A stretch of 62,859 nucleotides of DNA, taken from an uncultured Alphaproteobacteria bacterium. Lineage in GTDB: Bacteria; Pseudomonadota; Alphaproteobacteria; Rhodobacterales; Rhodobacteraceae. Each line of letters starts with the position of its first letter. The first letter of the stretch is position 1. The stretch is from positions 1 to 62,859 of the forward strand of contig CAJWEI010000012.1 of assembly GCA_913031285.1 (NCBI GenBank), given 5' to 3'. Below are positions 19,208 to 29,755 of the stretch, piece after piece. The notes beneath the pieces were generated by a model. That model searched no databases. It was not told the DNA's origin and saw nothing but the letters and a program-made list of their open reading frames with translations. Made by a program: the position numbers and the translations under genes.

Positions 19208-19588
19208 GTCATGTCCTCTGATAGCATGTCTTTCAATGGCATTTGCACCCCAGTTATTACCATTACGGCATGATAGTCATCTTCATTGCTAAAGATCATA
19301 ATTTATTCTTAAAAACTTGGTAAACGGGTACATATTCAAATAAAGTAATTTAAGGCTTTCCAAGAGTATCTAAATTTTCGCCTATCACTCGTGATCCCTT
19401 AAACTTAAGTCGGTGAGCGCCATATTTTTGTTAATGCAACAAAACTTTCCATTTATTTCGTCAACATGGGTTTGTTTTTTAGGTGTATCGACTGGATGGC
19501 TACTGAATGGAAGCACTTAATATTCTGCCCAAGGCAACTTACCAGACACTGCGCCATTAAGTACTAGAGTATGGTCAAATATCATCAT
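19204..19588 (-). pseudogene. cobU: decayed cobU/cobP (adenosylcobinamide kinase/guanylyltransferase)
   Basis: Read on the minus strand, ATG 19588 opens 23 codons with TLVLNGAVSGKLPWAEY, a corrupted form of the family Walker A start TLVLGGARSGKSAWAE (Ser/Thr of the P-loop lost), then a stop. The final 31 codons, ending at TGA 19204-19206, read YHAVMVITGVQMPLKDM, like the family C-terminus (V.VTAGLP..LKG). The middle is shortened and out of frame: about 385 bases against roughly 520 expected. The end touches the CobC-like gene start. Lost function is inferred from these two ends. Confidence 0.62.
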
Positions 19589-19698
19589 TGTAGATTTTTC
19601 CTTGGTCGAATATGATCCGAATTCTCGCTTGCGTCGTAATACTTACAATATCTAAAATATATTTGAGCACGAAGCAAAACAAGTGGGAGGCTAGACCT
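19208..19698. other. 491-base stretch upstream of rpoH2
   Basis: Most of 19208-19588 is the decayed cobU/cobP on the minus strand. The remaining 110 bases before rpoH2 presumably hold its promoter. I could not pick a convincing -35/-10 pair. The ribosome-binding site GGAGG (19686-19690) is clear. Confidence 0.4.
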
Positions 19699-20577
19699 TT
19701 GGCACTCGATGGGAATTCTGGAGCGTTAATATCACGTAAGGCGATGAAAGCAGAGCTGTTAGACGCTGAAACTGAGTTAAGACTAGCATATGCATGGAGA
19801 GATGAGCGGGATGAAGCGTCGCTTCATCGATTAATCAACGCTTATATGCGTTTAGCAATTTCGATGGCTTCTAAGTTTAAACGGTACGGCGCTCCCATGA
19901 ATGATCTCATTCAGGAAGCTGGCCTTGGTTTAATGAAGGCGGCTGACAAATTTGACCCTGATAGGGGAGTGCGCTTCTCGACTTACGCAGTGTGGTGGAT
20001 AAAAGCCAGTATCCAAGATTATGTGATGCGAAATTGGTCCATGGTTAGGACTGGATCAACCAGCAATCAAAAATCTCTATTTTTCAATTTGAGACGTGTG
20101 CAGGCCCAGATTGAAAGAGAAGCCTCTCAGCGTGGTGAGAAGCTAGATGCTCATCAGTTGCACCACTTGATTGCAATGGAGGTAGGTGTTCCGATACATG
20201 ACGTGGAGATGATGGATGGACGTTTGGGTGGGTCGGATTACTCATTGAACGCAACCCAATCTGTTGACGACGAAGGGCGTGAATGGATTGACACAATAGA
20301 AGACGAATGTGAACGACCCGATGAAACCTATGAAGCTAAACACGACACCAGCCAGTTAAGGGACTGGCTTTTAGATGCACTCAACGGGCTTAGTGATCGT
20401 GAAAGATTAATAATACGTGAGCGCAAAATGCGTGATCAGCCTCGGACTTTGGAAAGCCTTGGAACAGAGTTGGGCCTCTCAAAAGAGCGCGTGCGACAGG
20501 TCGAAGCTGCAGCGTTTGACAAAATGCGCAAATTTCTCGAACGGAACGTTCGTGAAGTACAACACTTTCTAATATAG
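19699..20577 (+). CDS. rpoH2: RNA polymerase sigma factor RpoH2 (sigma-32 family)
   Basis: 292 residues. Region 2 contains NDLIQEAGLGLMKAADKFDP and YAVWWIKASIQDYVMRNWS; the RpoH box reads QKSLFFNLRRVQA; region 4.2 reads TLESLGTELGLSKERVRQVE. The sequence resembles the RpoHII group used in oxidative and singlet-oxygen responses of Rhodobacterales. The start is TTG 19699 with a perfect GGAGG eight bases upstream and gives the family N-terminus (M)ALDG; the 29 codons open upstream are not coding. The 110 bases before the start are AT-rich. Confidence 0.9.
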   Translation: MALDGNSGALISRKAMKAELLDAETELRLAYAWRDERDEASLHRLINAYMRLAISMASKFKRYGAPMNDLIQEAGLGLMKAADKFDPDRGVRFSTYAVWWIKASIQDYVMRNWSMVRTGSTSNQKSLFFNLRRVQAQIEREASQRGEKLDAHQLHHLIAMEVGVPIHDVEMMDGRLGGSDYSLNATQSVDDEGREWIDTIEDECERPDETYEAKHDTSQLRDWLLDALNGLSDRERLIIRERKMRDQPRTLESLGTELGLSKERVRQVEAAAFDKMRKFLERNVREVQHFLI

Positions 20578-20846
20578 CCTATGCGCGACGTGTAAGCTTC
20601 TGGACGATTACGCGGAAATAGTAAACTTAGATATCGTTGAAATTGCAGCTGCGAAGTGTATTGATAAATATGCTGATGGTTGTACTCCGTGGTTGATCAA
20701 TCTGATACAAAATCTGCATCGATAACTTTGATGTAAAGGCTCCATCCAATGAAGCATGTTTGTGACAAATAATAGGGCACTTTCGCGGCCCTTGCGGAGC
20801 AACTACAGACATTCTACAATTTGTTTGAAACCTTTCCGAGGCTACC

Positions 20847-22058
20847 ATGTTGGATAAGCGCAGAATTCTATTGATCATTTCTGGCGGTATTGCCGCATTT
20901 AAATCATTAGACTTAATTCGCCGTCTGCGGGAGCGAGGGGTAATAGTAACTCCAGTCATGACCAAGGCAGCTTCACAGTTTGTTACCCCACTCTCAGTAT
21001 CGGCACTTGCAGGGAAAAAGGTATTTCAAGACTTGTTTGATCTCACTTCAGAGGCTGAGATGGGGCATATTGAGCTTTCACGTAGTGCTGATTTGATTGT
21101 TGTTGCCCCTGCCAGTGCGGATCTTGTTGCAAAAATGGCTGCAGGTAATGCTAATAGTTTGGCGTCAACAATTTTGCTGGCTACAGATACGCCTGTGATG
21201 ATTGCACCGGCAATGAATTTGCGAATGTGGAGCCATGCCGCTACACAGCGTAACATTCAGACTTTAAAAGAAGATGGTATTCAATTTGTTGGGCCCAACG
21301 AGGGAGATATGGCCTGTGGTGAATTTGGTCCTGGACGAATGGCCGAACCCTTGGAAATTATTACTGCGATTAAAGATCATTTTACCGAAAAGAGCGCGTC
21401 TGATCTTTTGGCTGGTAAGCGCGTGCTTGTCACATCAGGGCCGACGCATGAACCGATTGATCCTGTGCGATATATAGCCAATCGGTCTTCTGGCGCTCAA
21501 GGAGGTGAAATTGCGAAAGCTTTTATGGCGCTTGGTGCCGATGTGATCTTTGTAACCGGACCTGCTGATGTGCAGCCACCGATTGGGGTCCATGTTATCA
21601 AGGTTGAGACGGCATTACAGATGCTTGAGGCCGTCGAAAAAGAGATGCCATGTGATGCTGCGGTCTTTGCTGCAGCAGTAGCAGACTGGCGGGTAGCAGA
21701 TGCATCAAGCTCAAAGATCAAGAAAGAGGACGGCCGTTTACCCGATTTGGAGTTTTCTGAAAATCCAGATATTTTGGCGACGATTAGCAATCGAAGAAAA
21801 GACAGGCCAGATCTTGTTGTCGGCTTTGCGGCAGAAACTGATAATGTTATTAACAATGCATCGAGAAAACGCCTGCGAAAAGGCTGTGACTGGATAGTCG
21901 CCAATGATGTTTCTCCTGAGACTGGGATTATGGGGGGGCCGGAAAACGTTGTTACGCTGATCACGTCACAAACTGTGGAGCGCTGGGACCGAATGAGCAA
22001 ATCCGAGGTTGCACGTGAGCTGGCTATGAAAATTGCTAATGTCTTAGTTAGAGCATGA
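20847..22058 (+). CDS. coaBC: bifunctional phosphopantothenoylcysteine decarboxylase/synthetase
   Basis: 403 residues. The N-terminal CoaC flavodoxin-like half has SGGIAAFKSLDLIRRLRERG, the catalytic-His segment MGHIELSRSADL, PAMNLRMW and the substrate-clamp Cys in GDMACGEFGPGRMAEP. The C-terminal CoaB half has TSGPTHEPIDPVRYIANRSS and the lysine region near the end. It makes phosphopantetheine for coenzyme A. The stop is three bases before dut, so coaBC, dut and the MoeB-like gene form an operon. Confidence 0.95.
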   Translation: MLDKRRILLIISGGIAAFKSLDLIRRLRERGVIVTPVMTKAASQFVTPLSVSALAGKKVFQDLFDLTSEAEMGHIELSRSADLIVVAPASADLVAKMAAGNANSLASTILLATDTPVMIAPAMNLRMWSHAATQRNIQTLKEDGIQFVGPNEGDMACGEFGPGRMAEPLEIITAIKDHFTEKSASDLLAGKRVLVTSGPTHEPIDPVRYIANRSSGAQGGEIAKAFMALGADVIFVTGPADVQPPIGVHVIKVETALQMLEAVEKEMPCDAAVFAAAVADWRVADASSSKIKKEDGRLPDLEFSENPDILATISNRRKDRPDLVVGFAAETDNVINNASRKRLRKGCDWIVANDVSPETGIMGGPENVVTLITSQTVERWDRMSKSEVARELAMKIANVLVRA

Positions 22059-22061
22059 GGA

Positions 22062-22526
22062 ATGGTTGATATCTCCTTGAGCTGGGCAGAGGGCGCAGAT
22101 ACAAATTTATCCTTGCCGCAATATGAAACCAAAGGGGCAGCTGGCGCTGATCTTAGGGCAAATTTTGTGTCTGAAAAACGCGCAACAGTGGTGAATTTGG
22201 TAGCTGGATCAAGAATGCTTATATCAACTGGACTTCATATGGAAATTCCGGTGGGTTACGAAGTACAAATTCGCCCCAGATCAGGGCTTGCTCTAAAATA
22301 CGGTGTGACCACTCTGAATGCGCCAGGAACAATTGATAGTGATTATCGTGGTATTGTAGGCATTATTCTCTATAATTCGAGCGACCAAGATTTTCATATC
22401 AGGCACGGGGATAGAGTAGCTCAGATGGTTGTTGCTCCAGTGCAACAGGCCATTTTTGCTCTTAAGATCTCTCTTGGCGAAACGTACCGCGATAAAGATG
22501 GCTTTGGCTCAACTGGAAAATACTGA
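22062..22526 (+). CDS. dut: deoxyuridine 5'-triphosphate nucleotidohydrolase
   Basis: 154 residues, trimeric dUTPase with its motifs in order: AGADLRA, QIRPRSGLALK, APGTIDSDYRG, RVAQMVVAPV and the C-terminal GFGSTGKY arm. It hydrolyses dUTP to dUMP and keeps uracil out of DNA. It lies three bases after coaBC, with the ribosome site overlapping the coaBC stop. Its stop overlaps the next start by one base (TGATG). Confidence 0.95.
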   Translation: MVDISLSWAEGADTNLSLPQYETKGAAGADLRANFVSEKRATVVNLVAGSRMLISTGLHMEIPVGYEVQIRPRSGLALKYGVTTLNAPGTIDSDYRGIVGIILYNSSDQDFHIRHGDRVAQMVVAPVQQAIFALKISLGETYRDKDGFGSTGKY

Positions 22527-23569
22527 TGGTTAAGTTACTCCTTCTTGCGCTCGTGTTTTATTTTCTTGCTGAACGAGGAGGTCTTCCAAAGAACTCGAGA
22601 CTTGCGGTTTTGACGGTGGCATTCATTGGGATTTTAATCGTGCATAGCGTTTTGCCAGATGGTAATCCAATCAGGATGGCGAGTGGTGAGAGTAGGGACC
22701 CTTGGTTGATCTTTGGCGGGATGGTGATGCTGGTCATTTTATATCGCTATGGACTTTCCAAACTACGCAATCGCGTGGGCCAGATTGAAATTGGCCGAAC
22801 AAAAGAAGAGTCCTTGGTGCTGAGTGACGCTGAATTGGATCGATATGCCCGGCATATTGTTTTGCACGATATTGGCGGTCCAGGGCAGATGCAGCTTAAA
22901 GCTGCCCGTGTTTTGGTCATTGGCGCAGGTGGACTTGGTGCGCCTGCTTTGCAATACCTTGCAGGGGCTGGAGTTGGCACAATTGGCATTATTGATGATG
23001 ACATGGTCGAAAATGCAAATTTACAGCGTCAGATAATTCATCAAGATCGAGCTATTGGCATGCCCAAAGTGTTTTCCGCGCAAAATATGCTGCTTGCCCA
23101 AAACCCCTATATTGAGGTCAGGCCGTATAATAGGCGTCTGACGGATGAGAACGTACAAGAATTATTTGAACAGTTTGATGTCATTCTAGAAGGCAGTGAT
23201 AACTTTGAAACGCGCTATCTTTCAAATTGCGCGGCCGTTAAGCTGGGCTTGCCGCTGGTGTCTGGGGCCCTCAGTCAATGGGAGGGGCAAATTTTGGTTT
23301 TTGATCCTGAATCTAAAGGTCCATGCTATGCATGTGTATTCCCCAAAGCTCCTTCAGCCCTACTTGCGCCAAGCTGTGCGGAAGCTGGAATATTTGCACC
23401 GCTGCCCGGCGTGATAGGAGCTATGATGGCTGCTGAGGCTATGAAGATCATCACTGGGACTGGAGACGTGATGTCTACTGACATGCTTATTTATGACGCG
23501 CTTTATGCAGAGACACGTAAAATTAAAACTAGTCGTCTCTTGGACTGCCCCGTCTGCAAACACCGATAG
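22526..23569 (+). CDS. MoeB/ThiF-type adenylyltransferase with N-terminal membrane segments
   Basis: 347 residues. Two or three hydrophobic segments occupy about residues 1-78. An E1-like domain follows: VLVIGAGGLGAPALQYLAGA (nucleotide binding), IDDDMVENANLQRQIIH (Asp and Arg finger) and a zinc site made by CYAC and the C-terminal CPVC. MoeB/ThiF proteins adenylate the C-terminal Gly-Gly of small sulfur-carrier proteins for molybdopterin or thiamin. The membrane-anchored form is common in Rhodobacterales. Start overlaps dut by one base. Which carrier it serves is not shown here. Confidence 0.88.
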   Translation: MVKLLLLALVFYFLAERGGLPKNSRLAVLTVAFIGILIVHSVLPDGNPIRMASGESRDPWLIFGGMVMLVILYRYGLSKLRNRVGQIEIGRTKEESLVLSDAELDRYARHIVLHDIGGPGQMQLKAARVLVIGAGGLGAPALQYLAGAGVGTIGIIDDDMVENANLQRQIIHQDRAIGMPKVFSAQNMLLAQNPYIEVRPYNRRLTDENVQELFEQFDVILEGSDNFETRYLSNCAAVKLGLPLVSGALSQWEGQILVFDPESKGPCYACVFPKAPSALLAPSCAEAGIFAPLPGVIGAMMAAEAMKIITGTGDVMSTDMLIYDALYAETRKIKTSRLLDCPVCKHR

Positions 23570-23600
23570 AGCGTGTAAAATTTAATACAAGGAATTGTAG

Positions 23601-25613
23601 ATGAACAACCTGTTATTACGAGAGTGGAAGACACTTTTTGAAATTGCCCCCTTTGATAAGATATCTGACGATGATTTTTCTCCTGCGTTCGATCACGCCC
23701 TTTCGGCTGATATGCGAGAAAAACTTGTATTGGCAAATAATCCAGAGCCGCCAACTTTTGCCAATACTATCGAGGCGCTGATGCAGACTGGCAAAGACCT
23801 CGATAAAGTGCTCTCGGTGTTTTATACGATGGCAGGTGCAGACAGTAATGAGACCCGCGAAGCTTTGATGAGAGAGTTTTCGCCTAGACTATCAGCTCAT
23901 AGCTCTGAAATTATTTTCAATAAAGATCTTTTTGCGCGTGTAGATAACCTTTGGACAAGGCGTGATGATCTTGGATTAAATCCAGAGCAGTCCCGAGTCT
24001 TAATGTTGACGCACCGTAATTTTTTGCGTGCTGGGGCGGCGCTTGATAGAGACGCTAGGGAACGAATGAAAGCTATAAAATCGCGCTTGGCTGTCCTAGG
24101 AACTGAATTCTCGCAGAATCTTTTAAAAGATGAACGCAGTTGGCATATTGTACTCTCCGAAGATGATTTGAAGGGGTTACCTAATTTCCTGATTGAGGTC
24201 GCCAATAAGGCAGCTGTTGAAAAGAAAATAGAAGGGTCGGTTATCACATTGTCAAGGTCGCTGGTTGTTCCGTTTCTGCAGTTTTCGCCGCGTCGGGATT
24301 TGCGTGAAATTGTCTATAAAGCTTGGGTGGCACGCGGGGCCAGCGGAGGCGACACGGACAATCGTGAGTTGGCGCGAGAAATGTTAGAGCTTAGACAGGA
24401 AATGGCAGGGCTGCTTGGTTACAGGGATTTTGCAAGCTTCAAGCTTGAAACAGAAATGGCCAAAAAACCTGAAAATGTTTACCAGTTATTAAATGATGTA
24501 TGGCAACCAGCTAAGGTGCAGGCCGATAAAGATGCTGCTGTATTGGTGAAAATGATGCATGAGGACGGCACCAAAGGTGATCTGGAAAAATGGGATTGGC
24601 GATATTATGCAGAAAAACGACGAAAAGCTGATCATGATCTGGACGAGGCAATCATTAAGCCTTTTTTTCAGTTAGACCAGATGATAAACGCGGCCTTTGA
24701 CTGTTCGGGTCGCTTATTTGAGTTGGAGTTTAAATCGGTTGATGTTTCTCTTTATCATCCCGATTGCCGCGCTTGGGAAGTAACGCGCCGAGGCAAGCAT
24801 GTTGCATTGTTTATTGGCGATTATTATGCTCGCGGCTCCAAGCGTTCTGGTGCGTGGTGTTCTACTATGCGTTCACAGGCAAAATTCCCCAAAGAACAAA
24901 CTCCGATAGTGATTAACGTCTGCAATTTTGCTAAATCTGATCCGGCTTTGTTATCTTACGATGACGCTCGAACTCTGTTCCATGAATTTGGTCATGCGTT
25001 GCATCAAATGTTATCGGATGTGAGCTATGAAATGGTCTCTGGAACCTCTGTTCCCCGGGACTTTGTCGAACTTCCAAGTCAGCTCTATGAGCACTGGCTG
25101 GAAGTCCCTGAAGTGCTTGAAAAGTTTGCTACACATGTCGATACAGGCGAGGCGATGCCGCCTGCACTATTGGAAAAAGTTTTAGGAGCTGCCAATTTCG
25201 ATATGGGCTTTCAGACTGTTGAATATGTTGCCTCGGCGATGGTTGACCTAGATTATCACACACGTGAAGCTCCTACTGATATCATAGCGCAGCAGGATGA
25301 AGTCCTTGGCGCCATGGGTATGCCAAATGCAATTGGTATGCGGCACGCAACTGCTCAGTTTGCGCATGTATTTTCGGGTGATAGTTACGCCAGTAGATAT
25401 TACAGCTATATGTGGTCAGAAGTCATGGATGCGGACGCTTTTGCTGCCTTTGAAGAAAAAGGCGATTCGTTTGATGCAGAACTTGCAAAATCGCTCGAAT
25501 TAAATATTCTTTCCAAAGGTGGCTCTCAGGATCCAGAAGCGCTTTACACGGCTTATCGGGGACGTTTGCCGGGGGTTGATGCCTTATTAAGGGGCCGCGG
25601 GTTGATGTTTTGA
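23601..25613 (+). CDS. M3 family oligopeptidase (peptidyl-dipeptidase Dcp-like)
   Basis: 670-residue zinc metallopeptidase. The catalytic motif HEFGH is at residues 461-465 in DARTLFHEFGHALHQMLSDV; the third ligand lies in DFVELPSQLYEHW. No signal peptide is seen, so it acts in the cytoplasm on short peptides. Length and the VSGTSVPRDFVELPSQ segment fit the Dcp/OpdA group. It starts 31 bases after the MoeB-like gene with GGA upstream of the ATG and may be the last gene of that operon. Confidence 0.92.
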   Translation: MNNLLLREWKTLFEIAPFDKISDDDFSPAFDHALSADMREKLVLANNPEPPTFANTIEALMQTGKDLDKVLSVFYTMAGADSNETREALMREFSPRLSAHSSEIIFNKDLFARVDNLWTRRDDLGLNPEQSRVLMLTHRNFLRAGAALDRDARERMKAIKSRLAVLGTEFSQNLLKDERSWHIVLSEDDLKGLPNFLIEVANKAAVEKKIEGSVITLSRSLVVPFLQFSPRRDLREIVYKAWVARGASGGDTDNRELAREMLELRQEMAGLLGYRDFASFKLETEMAKKPENVYQLLNDVWQPAKVQADKDAAVLVKMMHEDGTKGDLEKWDWRYYAEKRRKADHDLDEAIIKPFFQLDQMINAAFDCSGRLFELEFKSVDVSLYHPDCRAWEVTRRGKHVALFIGDYYARGSKRSGAWCSTMRSQAKFPKEQTPIVINVCNFAKSDPALLSYDDARTLFHEFGHALHQMLSDVSYEMVSGTSVPRDFVELPSQLYEHWLEVPEVLEKFATHVDTGEAMPPALLEKVLGAANFDMGFQTVEYVASAMVDLDYHTREAPTDIIAQQDEVLGAMGMPNAIGMRHATAQFAHVFSGDSYASRYYSYMWSEVMDADAFAAFEEKGDSFDAELAKSLELNILSKGGSQDPEALYTAYRGRLPGVDALLRGRGLMF

Positions 25614-25722
25614 GAGATTGCTAATGTGAATAATACTCAACATAAATATAGTCTCGCTAGCCTTTTGTGCAGCTATCTTTGTGTTATGCGCAAAATACTT
25701 GAAAATATTTTCGTCTAACGTG

Positions 25723-25751
25723 TTGACACGTGTTGGAGTGGTAACTATCTA
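25723..25751 (+). promoter_or_regulatory. sigma70-type promoter of groESL
   Basis: TTGACA (25723-25728), a 17-base spacer, and TATCTA (25746-25751). Transcription would start near 25758, at the left edge of the CIRCE element, so HrcA bound there would block initiation or early elongation. Confidence 0.78.
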
Positions 25752-25758
25752 CGCATCT

Positions 25759-25785
25759 CTGGCACTCATAATACCCGAGTGCTAA
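25759..25785 (+). promoter_or_regulatory. CIRCE element (HrcA operator) of groESL
   Basis: CTGGCACTC-N9-GAGTGCTAA. The right arm matches the CIRCE consensus exactly; the left arm differs in two of nine bases from TTAGCACTC. It sits just downstream of the promoter and 49 bases before groES, the classic position for repression by HrcA with GroE feedback. hrcA itself is not in this window. Confidence 0.93.
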
Positions 25786-25834
25786 CAACCCTTAGATGGG
25801 TCCAATTTAATTTTGAGCGTAAGGAGTCCCAGAA

Positions 25835-26122
25835 ATGGCTTTTAAACCGTTACACGATCGTGTCCTAGTTCGCCGCACTGAAGGCGATGAAAAGACTTCG
25901 GGGGGTTTGATCATCCCTGATAGTGCAAAAGAAAAGCCTGCGGAAGGTGTCGTAATTGCTTGTGGCGAAGGTGCCCGCAAGGACAGCGGTGAATTGATAT
26001 CAATGGCTGTAACTGATGGTGATAATATCCTGTTCGGTAAATGGTCTGGAACAGAAGTCACTGTAGACGGTGAAGAGCTTTTGATTATGAAAGAAAGCGA
26101 TATTCTGGGCATTCTGTCCTAA
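25835..26122 (+). CDS. groES: co-chaperonin GroES
   Basis: 95 residues, full-length Gro[22 protein letters not shown] at the N-terminus, the mobile loop with [16 protein letters not shown] (residues about 22-37), and the C-terminal ESDILGILS. It forms the heptameric lid of GroEL. AAGGAG lies upstream of ATG 25835. It is first in groESL and is controlled by CIRCE. Confidence 0.98.
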   Translation: MAFKPLHDRVLVRRTEGDEKTSGGLIIPDSAKEKPAEGVVIACGEGARKDSGELISMAVTDGDNILFGKWSGTEVTVDGEELLIMKESDILGILS

Positions 26123-26150
26123 TCGCATCACATTAATATAAATTTACTAA

Positions 26151-27818
<1,668 letters not shown>

Positions 27819-27843
27819 CCTGTTTACACCATTAAAAGTGACG

Positions 27844-27871
27844 AAGGCTGCCAATCTGGCAGCCTTTTTTT
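27844..27871 (+). terminator. rho-independent terminator of groESL
   Basis: Nine-base-pair stem AAGGCTGCC/GGCAGCCTT with loop AATCT, running into a T tract (27865-27871), 25 bases after the groEL stop. Confidence 0.93.
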
Positions 27872-27923
27872 CTAGAAGTGAATACATCAAAAGAGCCGCT
27901 GATTGTAACTATGCCTCCCTAAA

Positions 27924-28148
27924 ATGGCAGTGTTGGAATTAGCCAAATCAAAAAGTTTTAGCAAAGCCTGCTAGTTTGTCTTTGCGCAACTAGCATCAAT
28001 TTTAAAGCTGACGGATCGGGAAGATACAGAGCCAGATCTGTGGGCCAACTTTATTTTGAGGCTAAAATATTGCAGTGAGAGAAATTTTACTCAAGGCTAT
28101 CGAACTTGGCTAACGTTTAAACTCGCTCAAAAATTAATTGATGCCTAA
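27924..28148 (+). pseudogene. possible small-gene relic with one in-frame TAG
   Basis: From ATG 27924 one frame reads 74 codons to TAA 28146, interrupted only by TAG at 27972. The downstream part (LASILKLTDREDTEPDLWAN, then a basic stretch to KLAQKLIDA) has a protein-like composition. No family is recognised and there is no Shine-Dalgarno sequence, so it is either a relic or chance. Apart from the groEL terminator, the rest of 27819-28161 shows nothing else. Confidence 0.25.
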
Positions 28149-28161
28149 AAGTGATGTCTAG

Positions 28162-29229
28162 CTAACTAATAATACGGTTGAAGTGGCCCATCTTCCGGCC
28201 TGCCGTAATTTTTTCCTTGCCATAAAGATGTATGGCCACGTTTTTGGTTCGAGCCAATTCTGTAGCTTTTGTGACGTCGGTGCCAATTAGGTTTTCCATA
28301 ACAACATCGCTGTGACGTGTTCCATCACCAAGTAGCCATCCTGCGACAGCGCGAATATGTTGCTCAAACTGGTCCACGACACAGCCGTTTTGAGTCCAAT
28401 GACCAGAATTATGCACTCTGGGTGCGATTTCATTTACTATTAAGCCTTCGCTTGTTACAAACAGCTCAACTCCTATAACACCGATATAGTCAAGTTTATT
28501 CATAATTTTGGCCGTAAAAAGAACAGCGTCAGTTCGCTGGCTTGTAGTCAGGCGAGCAGGAACCGTGGTGGTGTGCAGGATGCCATCGCGATGTATATTC
28601 TCGCCTGGATCAAAGCAAGCCACATCGCCATTCGAAGTGCGCGCACCGACCACAGAGACTTCATGGGAAAACTGTATAAGTTTCTCAAGTACCGACGCCT
28701 GTCCTTGCATCGCCTCAAATGCTTTTTTTGCATCTTCGGGCTTTGTTAGTTGGGCCTGACCTTTTCCATCATAGCCAAAACGACGGGTCTTTAAGATCGC
28801 CGGTACGCCAACTGTCTCTATGGCTGTTTTGAGCTTTTCAAGCGTATCCACTGCAGCATATGGGGCTGTCTTAAGGCCAAGATTATTTAGGAAATCTTTT
28901 TCTATGATTCGGTCTTGGGAAATGCGAAGCGCTTCGCGACCTGGCCGAATTGGGCGAAGCTTTTCCAAAGTATCAAGCGCAGTGGTTGGAATATTTTCAA
29001 ATTCATAAGTGATGACATCAACAGCTTGGGCAAATGCTGCAAGAGCCTGTCTATCCTCATAGGAAGCGCATGTTACACAATGGGCCACGTCTGCTGCTGG
29101 CGGGTTAGGTGATGGCTCATAAATGTGACAGCGAAAACCGAGACGCGCGGCTGCAACAGAAAGCATCCGGCCAAGTTGACCCCCACCGAGAATCCCGATG
29201 TTACTACCAACTTTAAGCGAATCATTCAT
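28162..29229 (-). CDS. purK: N5-carboxyaminoimidazole ribonucleotide synthase
   Basis: 355 residues, ATP-grasp enzyme. N-terminal NIGILGGGQLGRMLSVAAARLG; ATP-binding segment ILKTRRFGYDGKGQ (residues about 140-153); VNEIAPRVHNSGHWTQNGC near residue 268. It carboxylates AIR to N5-CAIR in purine synthesis. The start overlaps the purE end by eight bases, so the two are one operon with purE first. Confidence 0.96.
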   Translation of the reverse strand: MNDSLKVGSNIGILGGGQLGRMLSVAAARLGFRCHIYEPSPNPPAADVAHCVTCASYEDRQALAAFAQAVDVITYEFENIPTTALDTLEKLRPIRPGREALRISQDRIIEKDFLNNLGLKTAPYAAVDTLEKLKTAIETVGVPAILKTRRFGYDGKGQAQLTKPEDAKKAFEAMQGQASVLEKLIQFSHEVSVVGARTSNGDVACFDPGENIHRDGILHTTTVPARLTTSQRTDAVLFTAKIMNKLDYIGVIGVELFVTSEGLIVNEIAPRVHNSGHWTQNGCVVDQFEQHIRAVAGWLLGDGTRHSDVVMENLIGTDVTKATELARTKNVAIHLYGKEKITAGRKMGHFNRIIS

Positions 29230-29710
29230 CGATGGGCTCGTAAGGAATAGACTTGCTTAGTGTGGCGCGCCAGAGGTCAAGGTTGGCGGCGGTTTCACTA
29301 TCTTGAAGTGCCAGAATACCTGCGGCCATCAAGCCTGCATTTCGTGCTCCGGGTGCGCCTATTGCCATTGTTGCAACTGGGTAACCACGGGGCATTTGAA
29401 GAATAGAATAAAGACTGTCCAAACCTGAGAGTGCTTTAGTTTGAATGGGGACACCGATAACGGGAATACGCGTTTTAGAGGCCATCATTCCAGGCAAATG
29501 CGCGGCACCTCCCGCCCCAGCGATAATAACTTGGAGCCCTCTTGATACAGCATCAGTTCCATAATTCCACAGTCTGTCTGGCGTTCTATGTGCCGAAACA
29601 ATTTTCTTTTCATAAGTGATTTGAAGATCATCTAAGATCTCTGCTGCTTCTCTCATAGTGGGCCAATCTGATTGGCTGCCCATTATTAATCCGACTTTTG
29701 CCTGATGCAT
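29222..29710 (-). CDS. purE: N5-carboxyaminoimidazole ribonucleotide mutase
   Basis: 162 residues, class I PurE. GLIMGSQSDWPTMREAAEIL (substrate-binding SDW) and KKIVSAHRTPDRLW, with the catalytic His in SAHRTP, then GAGGAAHLPGMMASKTRIPV. It converts N5-CAIR to CAIR and works with the overlapping purK. A DUF465 gene lies 45 bases upstream on the same strand. Confidence 0.97.
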   Translation of the reverse strand: MHQAKVGLIMGSQSDWPTMREAAEILDDLQITYEKKIVSAHRTPDRLWNYGTDAVSRGLQVIIAGAGGAAHLPGMMASKTRIPVIGVPIQTKALSGLDSLYSILQMPRGYPVATMAIGAPGARNAGLMAAGILALQDSETAANLDLWRATLSKSIPYEPIDE

Positions 29711-29755
29711 AGATAATCCTCAGTTTAGATCGCGCACTATAGCCACTCAAGTGAA

